Origin: Amycolatopsis australiensis
GTDB taxonomy: Bacteria > Actinomycetota > Actinomycetes > Mycobacteriales > Pseudonocardiaceae
Assembly: GCF_900119165.1 (NCBI RefSeq)
Contig: NZ_FPJG01000006.1
Span: forward strand, 1,984,001 to 2,048,000
Length of the DNA stretch: 64,000 nucleotides
Reading direction: 5' to 3'
Below, in pieces: positions 17,345-26,207 of the stretch. The number at the start of each line of letters is the position of its first letter. Position 1 is the stretch's first letter. The notes under the pieces were generated by a model. The model made no database searches, was not told where the DNA came from, and saw nothing but the letters and a program-made list of their open reading frames with translations. Made by a program: the position numbers and the translations under genes.

Positions 17345-17679
17345 CGGCGACCACCACCCCGGCGACGCGTGCTGGTGGTGTCCAGCGACGTGACCGTCAG
17401 GGCACGCGTCAGGACGTGCGCAGCGATCAGGTCCGGCAGACCCAGCACCACGAGCAGCAGCGTCGGGTTACCCGGGTGCGTGATCACCAGCCACTGAACG
17501 CCCATGAACGCGGCACCCGTGAACAGCACCCGCCCGGCGAGCGACACCACCCGGGCGCCCGCCCGGGCCGCGTCGGCCGCCCGGCGCGCCTTCCGCGCAC
17601 CGAACCGCCACACCACGAACAGCGCGAGCAGGACACCGGCTCCGGCGAGGATCTGTGTCGGCGTGAGGGTGAGCGTCAT
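17341..17679 (-). CDS. Small two-helix membrane protein (Spd-like)
   Basis: 112 residues. Hydrophobic segments at about 7-24 (ILAGAGVLLALFVVWRFG) and 48-90 (two adjacent helices: VLFTGAAFMGVQWLVITHPG, then TLLLVVLGLPDLIAAHVL) flank a basic stretch GARKARRAADAARAG. It is not a recognised named family, but small membrane proteins are standard in conjugation operons of actinomycete elements. Its stop overlaps the next start by four bases, and its own start overlaps the WhiB stop. Confidence 0.65.
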   Translation of the reverse strand: MTLTLTPTQILAGAGVLLALFVVWRFGARKARRAADAARAGARVVSLAGRVLFTGAAFMGVQWLVITHPGNPTLLLVVLGLPDLIAAHVLTRALTVTSLDTTSTRRRGGGRR

Positions 17680-18008
17680 CGCGGCTCACCTCCACGGCGT
17701 CGCAGCCACGCCGGGTGGAGCGCGCGTCGGTCGGTCTCCGGCAGTGCGCCCCAGACGCCGAGCGTGGCCGGCCCGGCGGTGCGCAGGTCGAGTTCCAGGC
17801 ACTCGTCGACGACCGGGCATCCGGCGCACAGCCGGGCGGCCAGCTCCCTATCCGGCGGGTCGTCCCCGGTCAGTTCGGGCATGTCGGCTCGGTCGAACGC
17901 CCAGAAGCACAGGCCGTCCCTGGTTACCAGGTTCGTGAGCACGTCGTCCGGCACGTCGGCGTACCGGTCGAGCTGAGCGGCCATCTCCTCGTAGTTGTGT
18001 ACGGTCAT
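17676..18008 (-). CDS. WhiB family iron-sulfur protein
   Basis: 110 residues from ATG 18008. The four cysteines that bind a 4Fe-4S cluster are C34, C61, C64 and C70 (LCFWAF, then ARLCAGCPVVDECLEL), with the expected C-x2-C-x5-C spacing. The turn GVWGALPETDRR follows and the tail WLRRRGGEPR is basic for DNA contact. WhiB proteins act with the main sigma factor as redox- or NO-responsive regulators. Its place inside the transfer operon, overlapping the excisionase gene, suggests it controls element excision or transfer. Confidence 0.88.
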   Translation of the reverse strand: MTVHNYEEMAAQLDRYADVPDDVLTNLVTRDGLCFWAFDRADMPELTGDDPPDRELAARLCAGCPVVDECLELDLRTAGPATLGVWGALPETDRRALHPAWLRRRGGEPR

Positions 18009-18199
18009 CGCACACCCCCGTCGAGCACGCGTCGCAGCTCGGCGGCCGGGATGACGAGTCGGGAGCGGCGCCGCTCGGCGCGGAGCGAACCGACCCGGAT
18101 AGCGCGATGGATCTCGTTGCGGTCGACGCCGAGAATCCACGCGGCGTCGGCCAGTGAGTAGAACGCCGGACCACCGGCGTCAGGAATGTTCTTCTGCAT
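18005..18199 (-). CDS. Excisionase-type helix-turn-helix protein
   Basis: 64 residues, a MerR-like winged helix of the excisionase family: FYSLADAAWILGVDRNEIHR, then AIRVGSLRAERRRSRLVIP, then AAELRRVLDGG. Such Xis proteins bind near att sites and direct the integrase to excision; some also regulate. It is the first gene of the minus-strand transfer operon and overlaps the WhiB start by four bases. Confidence 0.82.
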   Translation of the reverse strand: MQKNIPDAGGPAFYSLADAAWILGVDRNEIHRAIRVGSLRAERRRSRLVIPAAELRRVLDGGVR

Positions 18200-18223
18200 T
18201 GGAGTAAGCCCTTAGAGTCGTAC

Positions 18224-18256
18224 AGCTGATTTGAGCTAGAAAAGAAAGCTGATTTA
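18224..18256. promoter_or_regulatory. Direct repeats in the element's divergent control region
   Basis: AGCTGATTT occurs at 18224-18232 and 18248-18256, 24 bp apart (about two helical turns), in the A+T-rich 134-bp space between the excisionase operon and the divergent XRE gene. Good position for a regulator that keeps transfer genes off. Confidence 0.45.
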
Positions 18257-18333
18257 GTCGCATGAAGGTGTGAGAATGGTCCGAATGCGCGACGCGATGT
18301 CGATCTCGGCGCCGCGGAATCCGTTAAGCGCTA

Positions 18334-18753
18334 ATGTCGGCGCCGAGGCGGACCACGGAGGAATGGGTGTCGGAAGACTGGGCGGCGGTCGCGAAGACCA
18401 TCAACGAGCGCGTGAACGAGCTCGGATGGAAGCAACGCGAACTCGCGGAGCGCTCGCAGGTCTCCCAGGCGATCGTCCGCGAAATCCAGAACCACACCGT
18501 GGAGCGCAAGCGCAGCGACCGCACCCTTGAAGCCCTGGCCGTGGCCCTCGGGCTGCACCCGCAACACCTGCTCGCCGTGCTGCACGGCCGCATCCCGCCG
18601 GCTCTCGGCCAGCCCCGCGAAGACATGGAAGACGCCGTGTCGGCACGGCTGGCAGTCATCGAGCAGCGGCTGTCGCAGATCACTGAGCAGCTCGCCGACC
18701 TGACGACAGATATCGCCGAGTTGGTACGCCGTGACAGGAATCCCGGCGCCTAG
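18334..18753 (+). CDS. XRE-type helix-turn-helix regulator
   Basis: 139 residues. The HTH is INERVNELGWKQRELAERSQ followed by VSQAIVREIQNHTVERKRSD and the dimer helix TLEALAVALGLHPQHLLAVL. A C-terminal coiled coil (ARLAVIEQRLSQITEQLADL) suggests oligomerisation. It is divergent from the excisionase/WhiB/TraB operon across repeated elements and is the best candidate for that operon's repressor, similar in role to KorA-type regulators. An upstream in-frame start cannot be excluded. Confidence 0.82.
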   Translation: MSAPRRTTEEWVSEDWAAVAKTINERVNELGWKQRELAERSQVSQAIVREIQNHTVERKRSDRTLEALAVALGLHPQHLLAVLHGRIPPALGQPREDMEDAVSARLAVIEQRLSQITEQLADLTTDIAELVRRDRNPGA

Positions 18754-18927
18754 CTTGAATCCGTTTTCCCGGTCGGCCACCGTGGCCGCTCGGGAGCATT
18801 TCGTGTCGTGTGTCATGCCACTAAGAAACGGCATCTCAGCGCTGCCCGGGAGCTGGCAGCGGATGACACAGCCCGTGTTAACCTCTGTTATTTCCGCAGG
18901 TAGAGGCTGTTATCAGGGTGTCGGCGT

Positions 18928-20055
18928 ATGACGTCGACAAGCCTCTTGCAAGCGGCACGGAACGCGCTCGGGTGGAGTCAGGAAAAGCTCGCGCGGGCAA
19001 TCAATGCCCGCGCTCCGGCACACGGACTCTCGGAACGTCCGATCGCGAGCCGGAAGACCGAGATATCCCGTTGGGAGAACGGCCACATCACGCCGGAACC
19101 CGCGATGCGCGCCGTTCTACGCGAGATCTACGGCCGCACCGACGACGAACTCGGGTTCCCGCCCGACCAACCCGCCATCGGCGACGAGCTGGCCGAACGG
19201 CTTGTCATCGCCCGGCGCGTCGATGCCGAGACCATCGCGCTGTTCCGCCGAGAGGTCGACGGCGTCCGCCACGCCGACCGCCGGTTCGGCTCCGCCGCGC
19301 GGCTGGAACGGCTGCGCGGCCAGATCACCGAGGTCGAGGACCGACTTCGGCACACGCTGCTGAGGCGCGACCGGGCGCCGCTGGCCGGGGTGCTCGTCGA
19401 AGCATCCACACTCGCCGGGTGGAACTCCCTGGACATCGGCTCACTCAGCCAGGCATGGACGCACTACGAACGCGCGAAGTCCGCCGCGCTCGAGTCTGGG
19501 TCGGCGGCACTGCTCGCCCACGCCACCGCCGAACAGGCGTTCGTGCTGGTCGACGCGGGCAACGTCGACGACGCGCTAGCCCTGTTCGCGGAAGCGCGGT
19601 CGATCGGCGAGCATGCGCCTCGTCTGCTGCGCGCGTGGCTCGCAGCCGCCGAGGGAGAAGGCCACGCCGTCGCCGGCCACCGCGACGAGGCACTACGTGC
19701 GTTCGACGAAGCGGACACCCTGCGCCCTTCCGAGGTCGTCCACTCCGAGCTGCCGTTCCTCTTCCTCGGCGGCACCCACCTAGACCGATGGCGCGGCAAC
19801 GCGCTCGTGCACCTCGGCGCACCGGAAGCGATCGACCATCTCGAAACGCTGGTCGACGGCGCACAGTCGTCGTTCGTTCGCGCGAGTGCAGCCGTGTACG
19901 TCGACCTCGCCCTTGCCCACAGCGTGGCCGGGGACCGCGAAGCCGCCCGAACCTACGCGCAGCAGGCCCGGCGGATCATCTCCCAGGTCGGGTCCGTGCG
20001 GCTACGTCGCCGCCTCGAACGGCTCGTGTTGCCCGGCGACTCACGCTCGGCGTGA
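18928..20055 (+). CDS. XRE regulator with TPR-like helical repeats (long form)
   Basis: 375 residues. N-terminal HTH (ARNALGWSQEKLARAINARA, then RKTEISRWENGHITPEPAMR), then about 280 residues of helical repeats (AGWNSLDIGSLSQAWTHYER, LLAHATAEQAFVLVDAGNVD, LLRAWLAAAEGEGHAVAGHR). This is the common actinomycete pattern of a DNA-binding domain joined to a TPR-like ligand or peptide sensor. A clear paralogue (24843-26009) lies on the other side of the Nudix and NACHT genes and shares the repeat region closely. It is convergent with the Nudix gene and overlaps it by 15 bases. Confidence 0.82.
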   Translation: MTSTSLLQAARNALGWSQEKLARAINARAPAHGLSERPIASRKTEISRWENGHITPEPAMRAVLREIYGRTDDELGFPPDQPAIGDELAERLVIARRVDAETIALFRREVDGVRHADRRFGSAARLERLRGQITEVEDRLRHTLLRRDRAPLAGVLVEASTLAGWNSLDIGSLSQAWTHYERAKSAALESGSAALLAHATAEQAFVLVDAGNVDDALALFAEARSIGEHAPRLLRAWLAAAEGEGHAVAGHRDEALRAFDEADTLRPSEVVHSELPFLFLGGTHLDRWRGNALVHLGAPEAIDHLETLVDGAQSSFVRASAAVYVDLALAHSVAGDREAARTYAQQARRIISQVGSVRLRRRLERLVLPGDSRSA

Positions 20056-20589
20056 GTTCAGGTAGTAGAGCAGCGCCACCAGCGTGCCGGACCCGAGCAG
20101 CTCCTGCCGCTGAGCAAGCTCGTTCACGCGGGACAGCGGCACCCACTCCACCCGGCCCACCTCTTCGGTGTCAGTCGGCTCGCCGACGTGCTCGGCCTCG
20201 CGCCACAGGTAGACATCGACCGGCGCCGTGACCTGGCCCGGCAGCGGCTCGAAGCTGACCAGGTGCTCCGGTTCGCCGACCGGCTGCCAACCGCTCTCTT
20301 CGGCTGCCTCCCGGGCTGCTGTGCCTGCCGAGTCGTCGCCGTCGTCGACCATGCCGCCAAGCAGCTCATACCCCCACTGCTCGGTGGCGAAGCGGTAGCG
20401 CCAGAGCATGAGCGCTTCGTCCAGATCGTTCACAATCAGCGCGATAGCAATCCGCGCGAGGTGAACCACGTGGTAGTCCCACCGCTCGCCGTTCGGCGCC
20501 TCGACGTCAGCCAACCCGACCTTGACCCACCGGTTGTCGTAGACCAGCCGCTCACCGAACGTCTTCCACGACCCATGCTCATCAGCCAC
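20041..20589 (-). CDS. Nudix hydrolase
   Basis: 182 residues from GTG 20589; a second GTG at 20628 would add 13. The Nudix box appears as GGMVDDGDDSAG then TAAREAAEESGW, with REAAEE intact and the usual GE replaced by GD. Upstream strands (IALIVNDLDEALMLWRYRF) fit the ADP-ribose/NDP-sugar pyrophosphatase type. Such enzymes split nucleoside diphosphates linked to another group. Next to an NTPase defence gene it could be a nucleotide-handling partner, but an ordinary housekeeping cargo role is as likely. Confidence 0.82.
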   Translation of the reverse strand: MADEHGSWKTFGERLVYDNRWVKVGLADVEAPNGERWDYHVVHLARIAIALIVNDLDEALMLWRYRFATEQWGYELLGGMVDDGDDSAGTAAREAAEESGWQPVGEPEHLVSFEPLPGQVTAPVDVYLWREAEHVGEPTDTEEVGRVEWVPLSRVNELAQRQELLGSGTLVALLYYLNSRRA

Positions 20590-20865
20590 GCTGGGCAGCC
20601 TACGGCCTGACCGGTGCGATCTGTACACGATCGCGAACGACCAACGAACCTCAGGTCACGAGGCGCTGTGCTATCCCTCGGCTTGCACTGTCGGCCTCAG
20701 GCATCCCTCGATAGCGCTTGTGAGCCCGTCATCGAGCGGACAACTTGAGCACATGGGCCTGCATGGTGATCGGTGTAACAGCGAGCATCGGATCGCCGAT
20801 ACTTACCTCAACCATATGAGGCGACCGGACTCTCCATATAGTTATGGTATCTGACAGGAGTAAAT

Positions 20866-23800
20866 GTGACTGACTACCGCTTGGACGGACTGTCAACGCG
20901 AACGTTCGAGCATCTTATTCAGTCATTGGCCCTGGACGCGATAGCAAACACGGTGACACCTTTCGGGGATGGTCCAGATGGCGGCCGAGAAGCTACGTTT
21001 AGTGGTGTCACACACTACGGCGCGAGTCCAGAATATTGGGATGGGTACGGGATAATCCAAGCCAAGTTTCTTCAGCGTCCGAAAAGCAGCGGTTCCGATG
21101 GAGACTGGATCGCAAGAGAGCTACAAAAAGAGCTGCGGAAATATCACGCGCATAAGGCGCGAAGAGATCTCGACTACTACATCATTGCCACCAACGTGAC
21201 ACTGAGTGCCGTCGAGAACTCTGGCGGCAAGGATAAAGTAATCAAGATCCTCGAAGACTTCACAAAGAGGAACGAACTCAAAGGGTTTGATATATGGGAC
21301 TACGACAAGATTCGAATACTGCTCGACAATAATGAGTCGGTGCGACGCGCATACGCCGCCTGGATAACGACGGGCGACGTTCTTATGCAGATCAGCAATT
21401 GGCTAAGTGGCCATCGCCCCGACTATCACAAGTTGATCGTCAATTATCTACAGAAAGAATTACTCTCTGATCAGTACGCAAAACTTGAGCAGGCTGGGCA
21501 CACGGCGGAGGAGGCCATCCCACTCGCTCAGGTTTTTGTGGATCTTCCCGTTACGGAAAACGTCTATCTCGCCGCAGAAAGATATTTCGGCTCCTTGCCC
21601 GAGGAGACGCGCAACTTTGTTGAGTTCGTAGCGACAGAATCCAAGCGACTCTTAGCTTCGCGTACGTCAGAGGACGATATTGACGCAGGCCGCAGTAGGC
21701 AAGCGCCAGGACGGTTCGTTTTGATCGGCGGCCCTGGCCAGGGCAAGACTACCCTAGGTCAGTATGTGTGCCAAATGTTCCGTTGTTCATTGCTGAAAGA
21801 CGTATCGAAGACCCTGCTCGACCTAGAGACGCGCCAAGTCATGCAAGCTTTCGATTCTCGTGCCACTAGTGGAAAACTGCCCATTCCTGGCGCGCGACGG
21901 CTGCCTCTTCGAGTCGTTCTGAGCGATTTTGCCGCCGCGCTTGCGGAAAAACGTACCACGAGTCTCTTGACTTACCTAACTGAGGCATTCTGCAAGAGGA
22001 CAAACTCAGACTTAAGCGCGCGCGAATTCGAAGCAATTATCGTTGAGTACCCTATAATCCTTGTCCTAGATGGACTTGACGAGGTTCCGGCATCCAGCAA
22101 CAGGGATCAAGTCCTGACTGCCGTGCAAGATTTCAATATTGACATCGCTTCGAGCCAAATGGACGTCTTGATTGTCGCAACAAGTCGGCCTCAAGGGTAC
22201 AATGAGGACTTCTCGCCTGGAGTATACCGACATTTATGGCTTACGCCTTTGCCTATAGAGAAAGCTCTCGAGTATGGCGAGAACCTCGCCAAGGTGCGCT
22301 TTTCTGACGATTCTTTTCGCATTGAGAAGATCGTAGGCCGCTTGCGTTTAGCGTCACGCGCCTCAGCCACAGCCCGGATTATGCGGTCGCCCCTGCAGGT
22401 AACCATTCTGACCCTCTTAGTAGATAGACGCGGCCAGCTTCCACAGGAACGATGGGCTCTGTTTGACGAATACTACACGCTGATCTACCAGCGTGAGACC
22501 GAGCGCGACATCCCAGCAGCGGCGATCTTGCGCGAGCGCAAAGACGATATTGACGCAGTGCACCGCATTGTTGGGCTTCTGCTGCAGGTCGAAAGTGAGA
22601 CCTCCGGTAGTACGGACGCCAAACTTACGACGGATCAGTTCAGTAAGCTTGTCGAAACTTACCTGGCGTCAGAGGGAAATACCGGCGATGCTCTAGCTAG
22701 CCTGCGCGATGCGATTATCGAAGGAGCGGCAAATCGCCTGGTGTTCTTGGTCGGACTTGAGGCGGGTCAAGTAGGGTTTGAGATTCGTTCTTTGCAGGAG
22801 TTTATGGCAGCCGAAGGGCTTCTTGACGCAGAGGATTGGCTTGTTCAGGGACGCCTCCGTTCCGTCGCTGGTAATGCGAACTGGAGAAATGTAACGGTAT
22901 TCGCCGCAGGGAAAATATTCGCCGAGAGGCGGTACCTAAGGGACACCATCGAGTCCATCTGCCTTGATCTTAATGATGACGACTCGGATCTGGGTTCTAT
23001 GGTTACATATGCGGGGTCTGAACTTGCATTAGATCTGTTAGAGGATGGTCCAGTTGCACGTCAACCTGCGAAAAGTCGCTCGCTGACACGCGTGGCCTTG
23101 CGTTTGCTCCAGATCGCGGGTGCTCAGTTTGCTCGACGACTAGCCGGCGTCTACCAAGATTCCACGCGAGATATCTATGTCGAAGAATTGATCGGATCAT
23201 TTAGTAGTGGCGACCCAGAGGCGAGAAAGAACTCGTGGCTCTGCCTTGATGCTCTTATGCATGCCGGCTTCGTTGAGCTCCAAGATCTCGCAAGCCGCGC
23301 ATTGATCGACTACGCGCCAGATCCTGAAACAATCTCAACTATCTTATCCGAGGCGAAACTGCCAATTTCCGGCTGGCATGCCACATTTGCAGAGAGCATA
23401 CTTCCCGGAGCTAATGCGTGTGAAGTTAGACGATTGAACGCTATGACACGTCTGGCTATACACGAGGGACGTGCACGCCTGAAGGGTCCAGACTGGCTGG
23501 GCGCCGCCGTAGATTCCGTTTCGGTGCAGCCATTGGGACGAGTCAAACCAGTCCGTATTTTCAATGTAGACTACAAGCGCCCCTTCGGCGACGCGAGCAT
23601 TGTTCGATTATCCTCAAATGAATGGTCGAATATTTCTGGCGGAATTGAAGGAATGCCATCGGTGAAGCATCCATCGTGGGACCTTGTGCAAAGTGTTGCA
23701 AGGTTCGAGACTTCGCCGTCTAAGGAAAGATTGGCCGAAGCCATTCACACCATGGTCGACCGGCAAGAGTTGTATGACAACTACTTCACCCTTCCCCCCG

Positions 23801-24834
23801 CCAGCAGTTGGCCGATGCAGGAGTGTCTCCTAATGGTACTCATGGAGGGCCGCGGGGAGCGCCTTGCCAAAGCAGTCGAGGACGGACTACTAGGGGACAA
23901 GAAAGATTGGATCAGCTGGCAGAATGACTGGTCAAAGCAGGGTGTACCCCTTGCGGAACTGGCGACTGATGCCCTGGACGTCGTAAACCTTAAAAAGAGC
24001 GGGCGCTGGTTTCCGGTTCGCGCCAGTAGCTTGCACTTTAGGCTGTTGGATAGGTCTGCATTAGAGGAGCTCGTCTCTCTAGAATCTCCCGTGTTGAACA
24101 GGGCCCTGATTTTCGATATTGCGAATGAAGTTCATGGCGTTCGACGTCGGCGTTTTCAGGCGTCATTCATTGAAAAGTTTATTTCTAACCTACTTATCGA
24201 TACCGTACGCTCTGGCACTTGGACAATAGTAGACACGTTCGCGTCCGCCAACATTTGGGAGCCGCCGATAAACGAAGAGTGGGTTGGCGCGCTTGCTGCA
24301 GGAATTCGAGCAGGAGGCTGGGACCACGGCTTCCGTCGGGAAGGTAAGCTCGCCGACTGGATATGGCGAGCTTTCTGCCGCTTCCCGGAAGTGCACGAAC
24401 TTATTTGCGGATTGGTTTCCTTCGAAAGCCCACCGGGATTTACTCAAGGCGACTTCGATAAACTAAGTCGAATGGATCTGAGCCTTAATCCGGAGGCGAG
24501 GATTTGCAGGGCAATAATTGGACTGCGCTCTGGTGCATCACTTGATGCTGTTTGGAGCGACGTGGTTGCCGCATTCGATGACTCCCAGTGTAGCGTTAAT
24601 GCGATTTTCGAGGCTGTTAGGTCAGATTCATTTACTAATCCCGATCAGATGGAAAAGCTGTTAAAGCTCTACAATCTTGCCTTCAAGTCACCTGAGCGAA
24701 AGTCGATAGCTGTGGCGACTATTCGTGCCGCTTTGCGTGGACGACAGAGTGTGTTAATAGACAGGGAAAAGTGGTTGGAGTTAGGTTTTGACGCCACTGT
24801 GCGAGATGTGATCACACTTAGCGACGTAAAGTAG
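20866..24834 (+). CDS. Mrr-type nuclease fused to NACHT NTPase (candidate antiphage NLR)
   Basis: 1322 residues from GTG 20866, with ACAGGAG eight bases upstream. Residues 10-75 look like a restriction-endonuclease (Mrr/PD-ExK) domain: FEHLIQSLALDAIANTV, then GDGPDGGREATF (Asp38, Glu42) and IIQAKF (Gln66, Lys68). A NACHT NTPase follows: Walker A GGPGQGKTT (288-296), Walker B ILVLDGLDEVP (Asp402, Asp405, Glu406), sensor IVATSRPQGY, and the winged-helix signature SLQEFMAAEGLL. The remaining 650 residues are helical, as in NLR sensors. The gene is much richer in A+T than its neighbours, showing separate origin. Bacterial NACHT proteins with nuclease effectors are known to stop phage by degrading DNA on sensing infection; that role here is inferred. 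Confidence 0.85.
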   Translation: MTDYRLDGLSTRTFEHLIQSLALDAIANTVTPFGDGPDGGREATFSGVTHYGASPEYWDGYGIIQAKFLQRPKSSGSDGDWIARELQKELRKYHAHKARRDLDYYIIATNVTLSAVENSGGKDKVIKILEDFTKRNELKGFDIWDYDKIRILLDNNESVRRAYAAWITTGDVLMQISNWLSGHRPDYHKLIVNYLQKELLSDQYAKLEQAGHTAEEAIPLAQVFVDLPVTENVYLAAERYFGSLPEETRNFVEFVATESKRLLASRTSEDDIDAGRSRQAPGRFVLIGGPGQGKTTLGQYVCQMFRCSLLKDVSKTLLDLETRQVMQAFDSRATSGKLPIPGARRLPLRVVLSDFAAALAEKRTTSLLTYLTEAFCKRTNSDLSAREFEAIIVEYPIILVLDGLDEVPASSNRDQVLTAVQDFNIDIASSQMDVLIVATSRPQGYNEDFSPGVYRHLWLTPLPIEKALEYGENLAKVRFSDDSFRIEKIVGRLRLASRASATARIMRSPLQVTILTLLVDRRGQLPQERWALFDEYYTLIYQRETERDIPAAAILRERKDDIDAVHRIVGLLLQVESETSGSTDAKLTTDQFSKLVETYLASEGNTGDALASLRDAIIEGAANRLVFLVGLEAGQVGFEIRSLQEFMAAEGLLDAEDWLVQGRLRSVAGNANWRNVTVFAAGKIFAERRYLRDTIESICLDLNDDDSDLGSMVTYAGSELALDLLEDGPVARQPAKSRSLTRVALRLLQIAGAQFARRLAGVYQDSTRDIYVEELIGSFSSGDPEARKNSWLCLDALMHAGFVELQDLASRALIDYAPDPETISTILSEAKLPISGWHATFAESILPGANACEVRRLNAMTRLAIHEGRARLKGPDWLGAAVDSVSVQPLGRVKPVRIFNVDYKRPFGDASIVRLSSNEWSNISGGIEGMPSVKHPSWDLVQSVARFETSPSKERLAEAIHTMVDRQELYDNYFTLPPASSWPMQECLLMVLMEGRGERLAKAVEDGLLGDKKDWISWQNDWSKQGVPLAELATDALDVVNLKKSGRWFPVRASSLHFRLLDRSALEELVSLESPVLNRALIFDIANEVHGVRRRRFQASFIEKFISNLLIDTVRSGTWTIVDTFASANIWEPPINEEWVGALAAGIRAGGWDHGFRREGKLADWIWRAFCRFPEVHELICGLVSFESPPGFTQGDFDKLSRMDLSLNPEARICRAIIGLRSGASLDAVWSDVVAAFDDSQCSVNAIFEAVRSDSFTNPDQMEKLLKLYNLAFKSPERKSIAVATIRAALRGRQSVLIDREKWLELGFDATVRDVITLSDVK

Positions 24835-24842
24835 GGTTGCGC

Positions 24843-26009
24843 CTACGTCAGGTCAGATTGGAGTCGGTCGACCCGTCGTTTCTGGCGTGCCGAACCAATT
24901 TGGACTGCGAGCGCCCGTGCTCGGTTGGCGTGTGCTTGTCCCTCTTCGCGTTCGCCCATCCTGAGAAACGCGGTGGCGAGGTCAACGCGCAACGCCGTCT
25001 CGGCGCGGGTGAACGTCGGGTCAAGCCGGCTCAGGGCTGCCGGAAGGACCTTAACGGCCTCGGATTCTCCGATCCGGGCTAGAGCGTGACCGCGCCACCG
25101 CGCGAGGTGGATCGGGTCGAGGGCGACGTACGGTCCGTCTGCCAGGGTCGTGTCGTGCGGCAGCAACCCGGCCGCGCGATCAAAAGCGCGCAGACACCCT
25201 GAACGCTGGCCGTCCGCCGCGAGTGCTTCCCCGTGTGCGGCAGCAAGCCAAGACCGCAGGAGGCTGCCGCTGACGCGCTGGGCTCGGCGCTCGGTTGTGT
25301 CGAGCAGCTCCACGGCCGACGTCGTCTCACCGACCTCGATCAACACAAAGGCCTGTTCGGCGGCGCAATGGACTTCGAAAGCAGCTTCACCGGATTCCAC
25401 TGCTGCCGCTTTCGCTCGTTCATAGAACTGCCACGAGTTGGCGACCGATCCCATGTCGAGCGCCTGCCACCCGGCGAGCGTGCCGAATTCGGCGAGCAAG
25501 GCGGCAAGCTGGCTCCGGACACTTGGGGTCAAGCTGTGCGACCGCAGGCGGTTCAGCTGGCTGATCTTGGTCGCAACCTCGTCATGAGCAGTGGCTGCGC
25601 CCAGCTGACGATCAAGTCTGCGGACTACTGTGAGCTGGGAGTGAAGCAGCGCCAGCACTTCGGCATTGACTCGGCGTGCTGCGCTGAGCCGCTGCCGTAG
25701 CTCATGGTCGCCCGACTCGACTGGTCCAGCAGTGTCCGGTCGAACGAGCAGCTCATCGATCGTGAGGCCCAGCATTCGTTCAAGCAGGCGCGCCGTCGCC
25801 GGACGCGGGTTGCCGACTGGCGTACCGTCGGGTCGACGCCCAGCGGCGAGGCGCTTCAAGTGCCGTTCGCTGAGGGTTCCCGGCTCGCCGAAGCTGCGCG
25901 CGAACTCTTCGGCGGCACAAGCGAACTCCGCCAACGTCTGACGTCGCTCGCGGATCTTCTGCTCAAGGACGGTGCGGGGTGCAGGCCCGCCAGCGTCATC
26001 GGTAGCCAT
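24843..26009 (-). CDS. XRE-type regulator with TPR-like repeats, paralogue of 18928-20055
   Basis: 388 residues from ATG 26009, chosen for its GAGGAGGG ribosome site. The N-terminal DNA-binding region is divergent (RRQTLAEFACAAEEFARSFG, then TLSERHLKRLAAGRRPDGTP). The helical part matches the first paralogue: LAGWQALDMGSVANSWQFYE, AFEVHCAAEQAFVLIEVGET, SLLRSWLAAAHGEALAADGQ. It ends eight bases after the NACHT stop, convergent with it. Actinomycetes use such proteins as peptide- or metabolite-responsive regulators. Two on one element, one each side of the Nudix/NACHT cargo, suggests duplicated control of cargo or transfer. Confidence 0.82.
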   Translation of the reverse strand: MATDDAGGPAPRTVLEQKIRERRQTLAEFACAAEEFARSFGEPGTLSERHLKRLAAGRRPDGTPVGNPRPATARLLERMLGLTIDELLVRPDTAGPVESGDHELRQRLSAARRVNAEVLALLHSQLTVVRRLDRQLGAATAHDEVATKISQLNRLRSHSLTPSVRSQLAALLAEFGTLAGWQALDMGSVANSWQFYERAKAAAVESGEAAFEVHCAAEQAFVLIEVGETTSAVELLDTTERRAQRVSGSLLRSWLAAAHGEALAADGQRSGCLRAFDRAAGLLPHDTTLADGPYVALDPIHLARWRGHALARIGESEAVKVLPAALSRLDPTFTRAETALRVDLATAFLRMGEREEGQAHANRARALAVQIGSARQKRRVDRLQSDLT

Positions 26010-26097
26010 CGTCCGTCCCTCCTCACATTCCGGTGCGCGGTATGTCCCCGCTATGTCCCCCGCCTGTCCTGTCGCTGATATGAGCTCTTGAAGCAAG

Positions 26098-26112
26098 ATG
26101 ATTTCAGATCAT
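26098..26112. promoter_or_regulatory. Palindrome upstream of the second XRE-TPR gene
   Basis: ATGAT-TTCAG-ATCAT, perfect 5-bp arms, lies about 90 bp upstream of the XRE-TPR start and before the plus-strand cysteine-rich pair. It is in a locally A+T-rich stretch and may be an autoregulatory operator. Confidence 0.35.
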
Positions 26113-26207
26113 ACAACCTGTTGCGCCAGGTCAGCCGCAGGAGGCGGCGCCCACCTCGGAAGCGTGGATTCGACCTGGCCGGCGGGACTTGCGGAGAAGG
26201 GTTTCAG

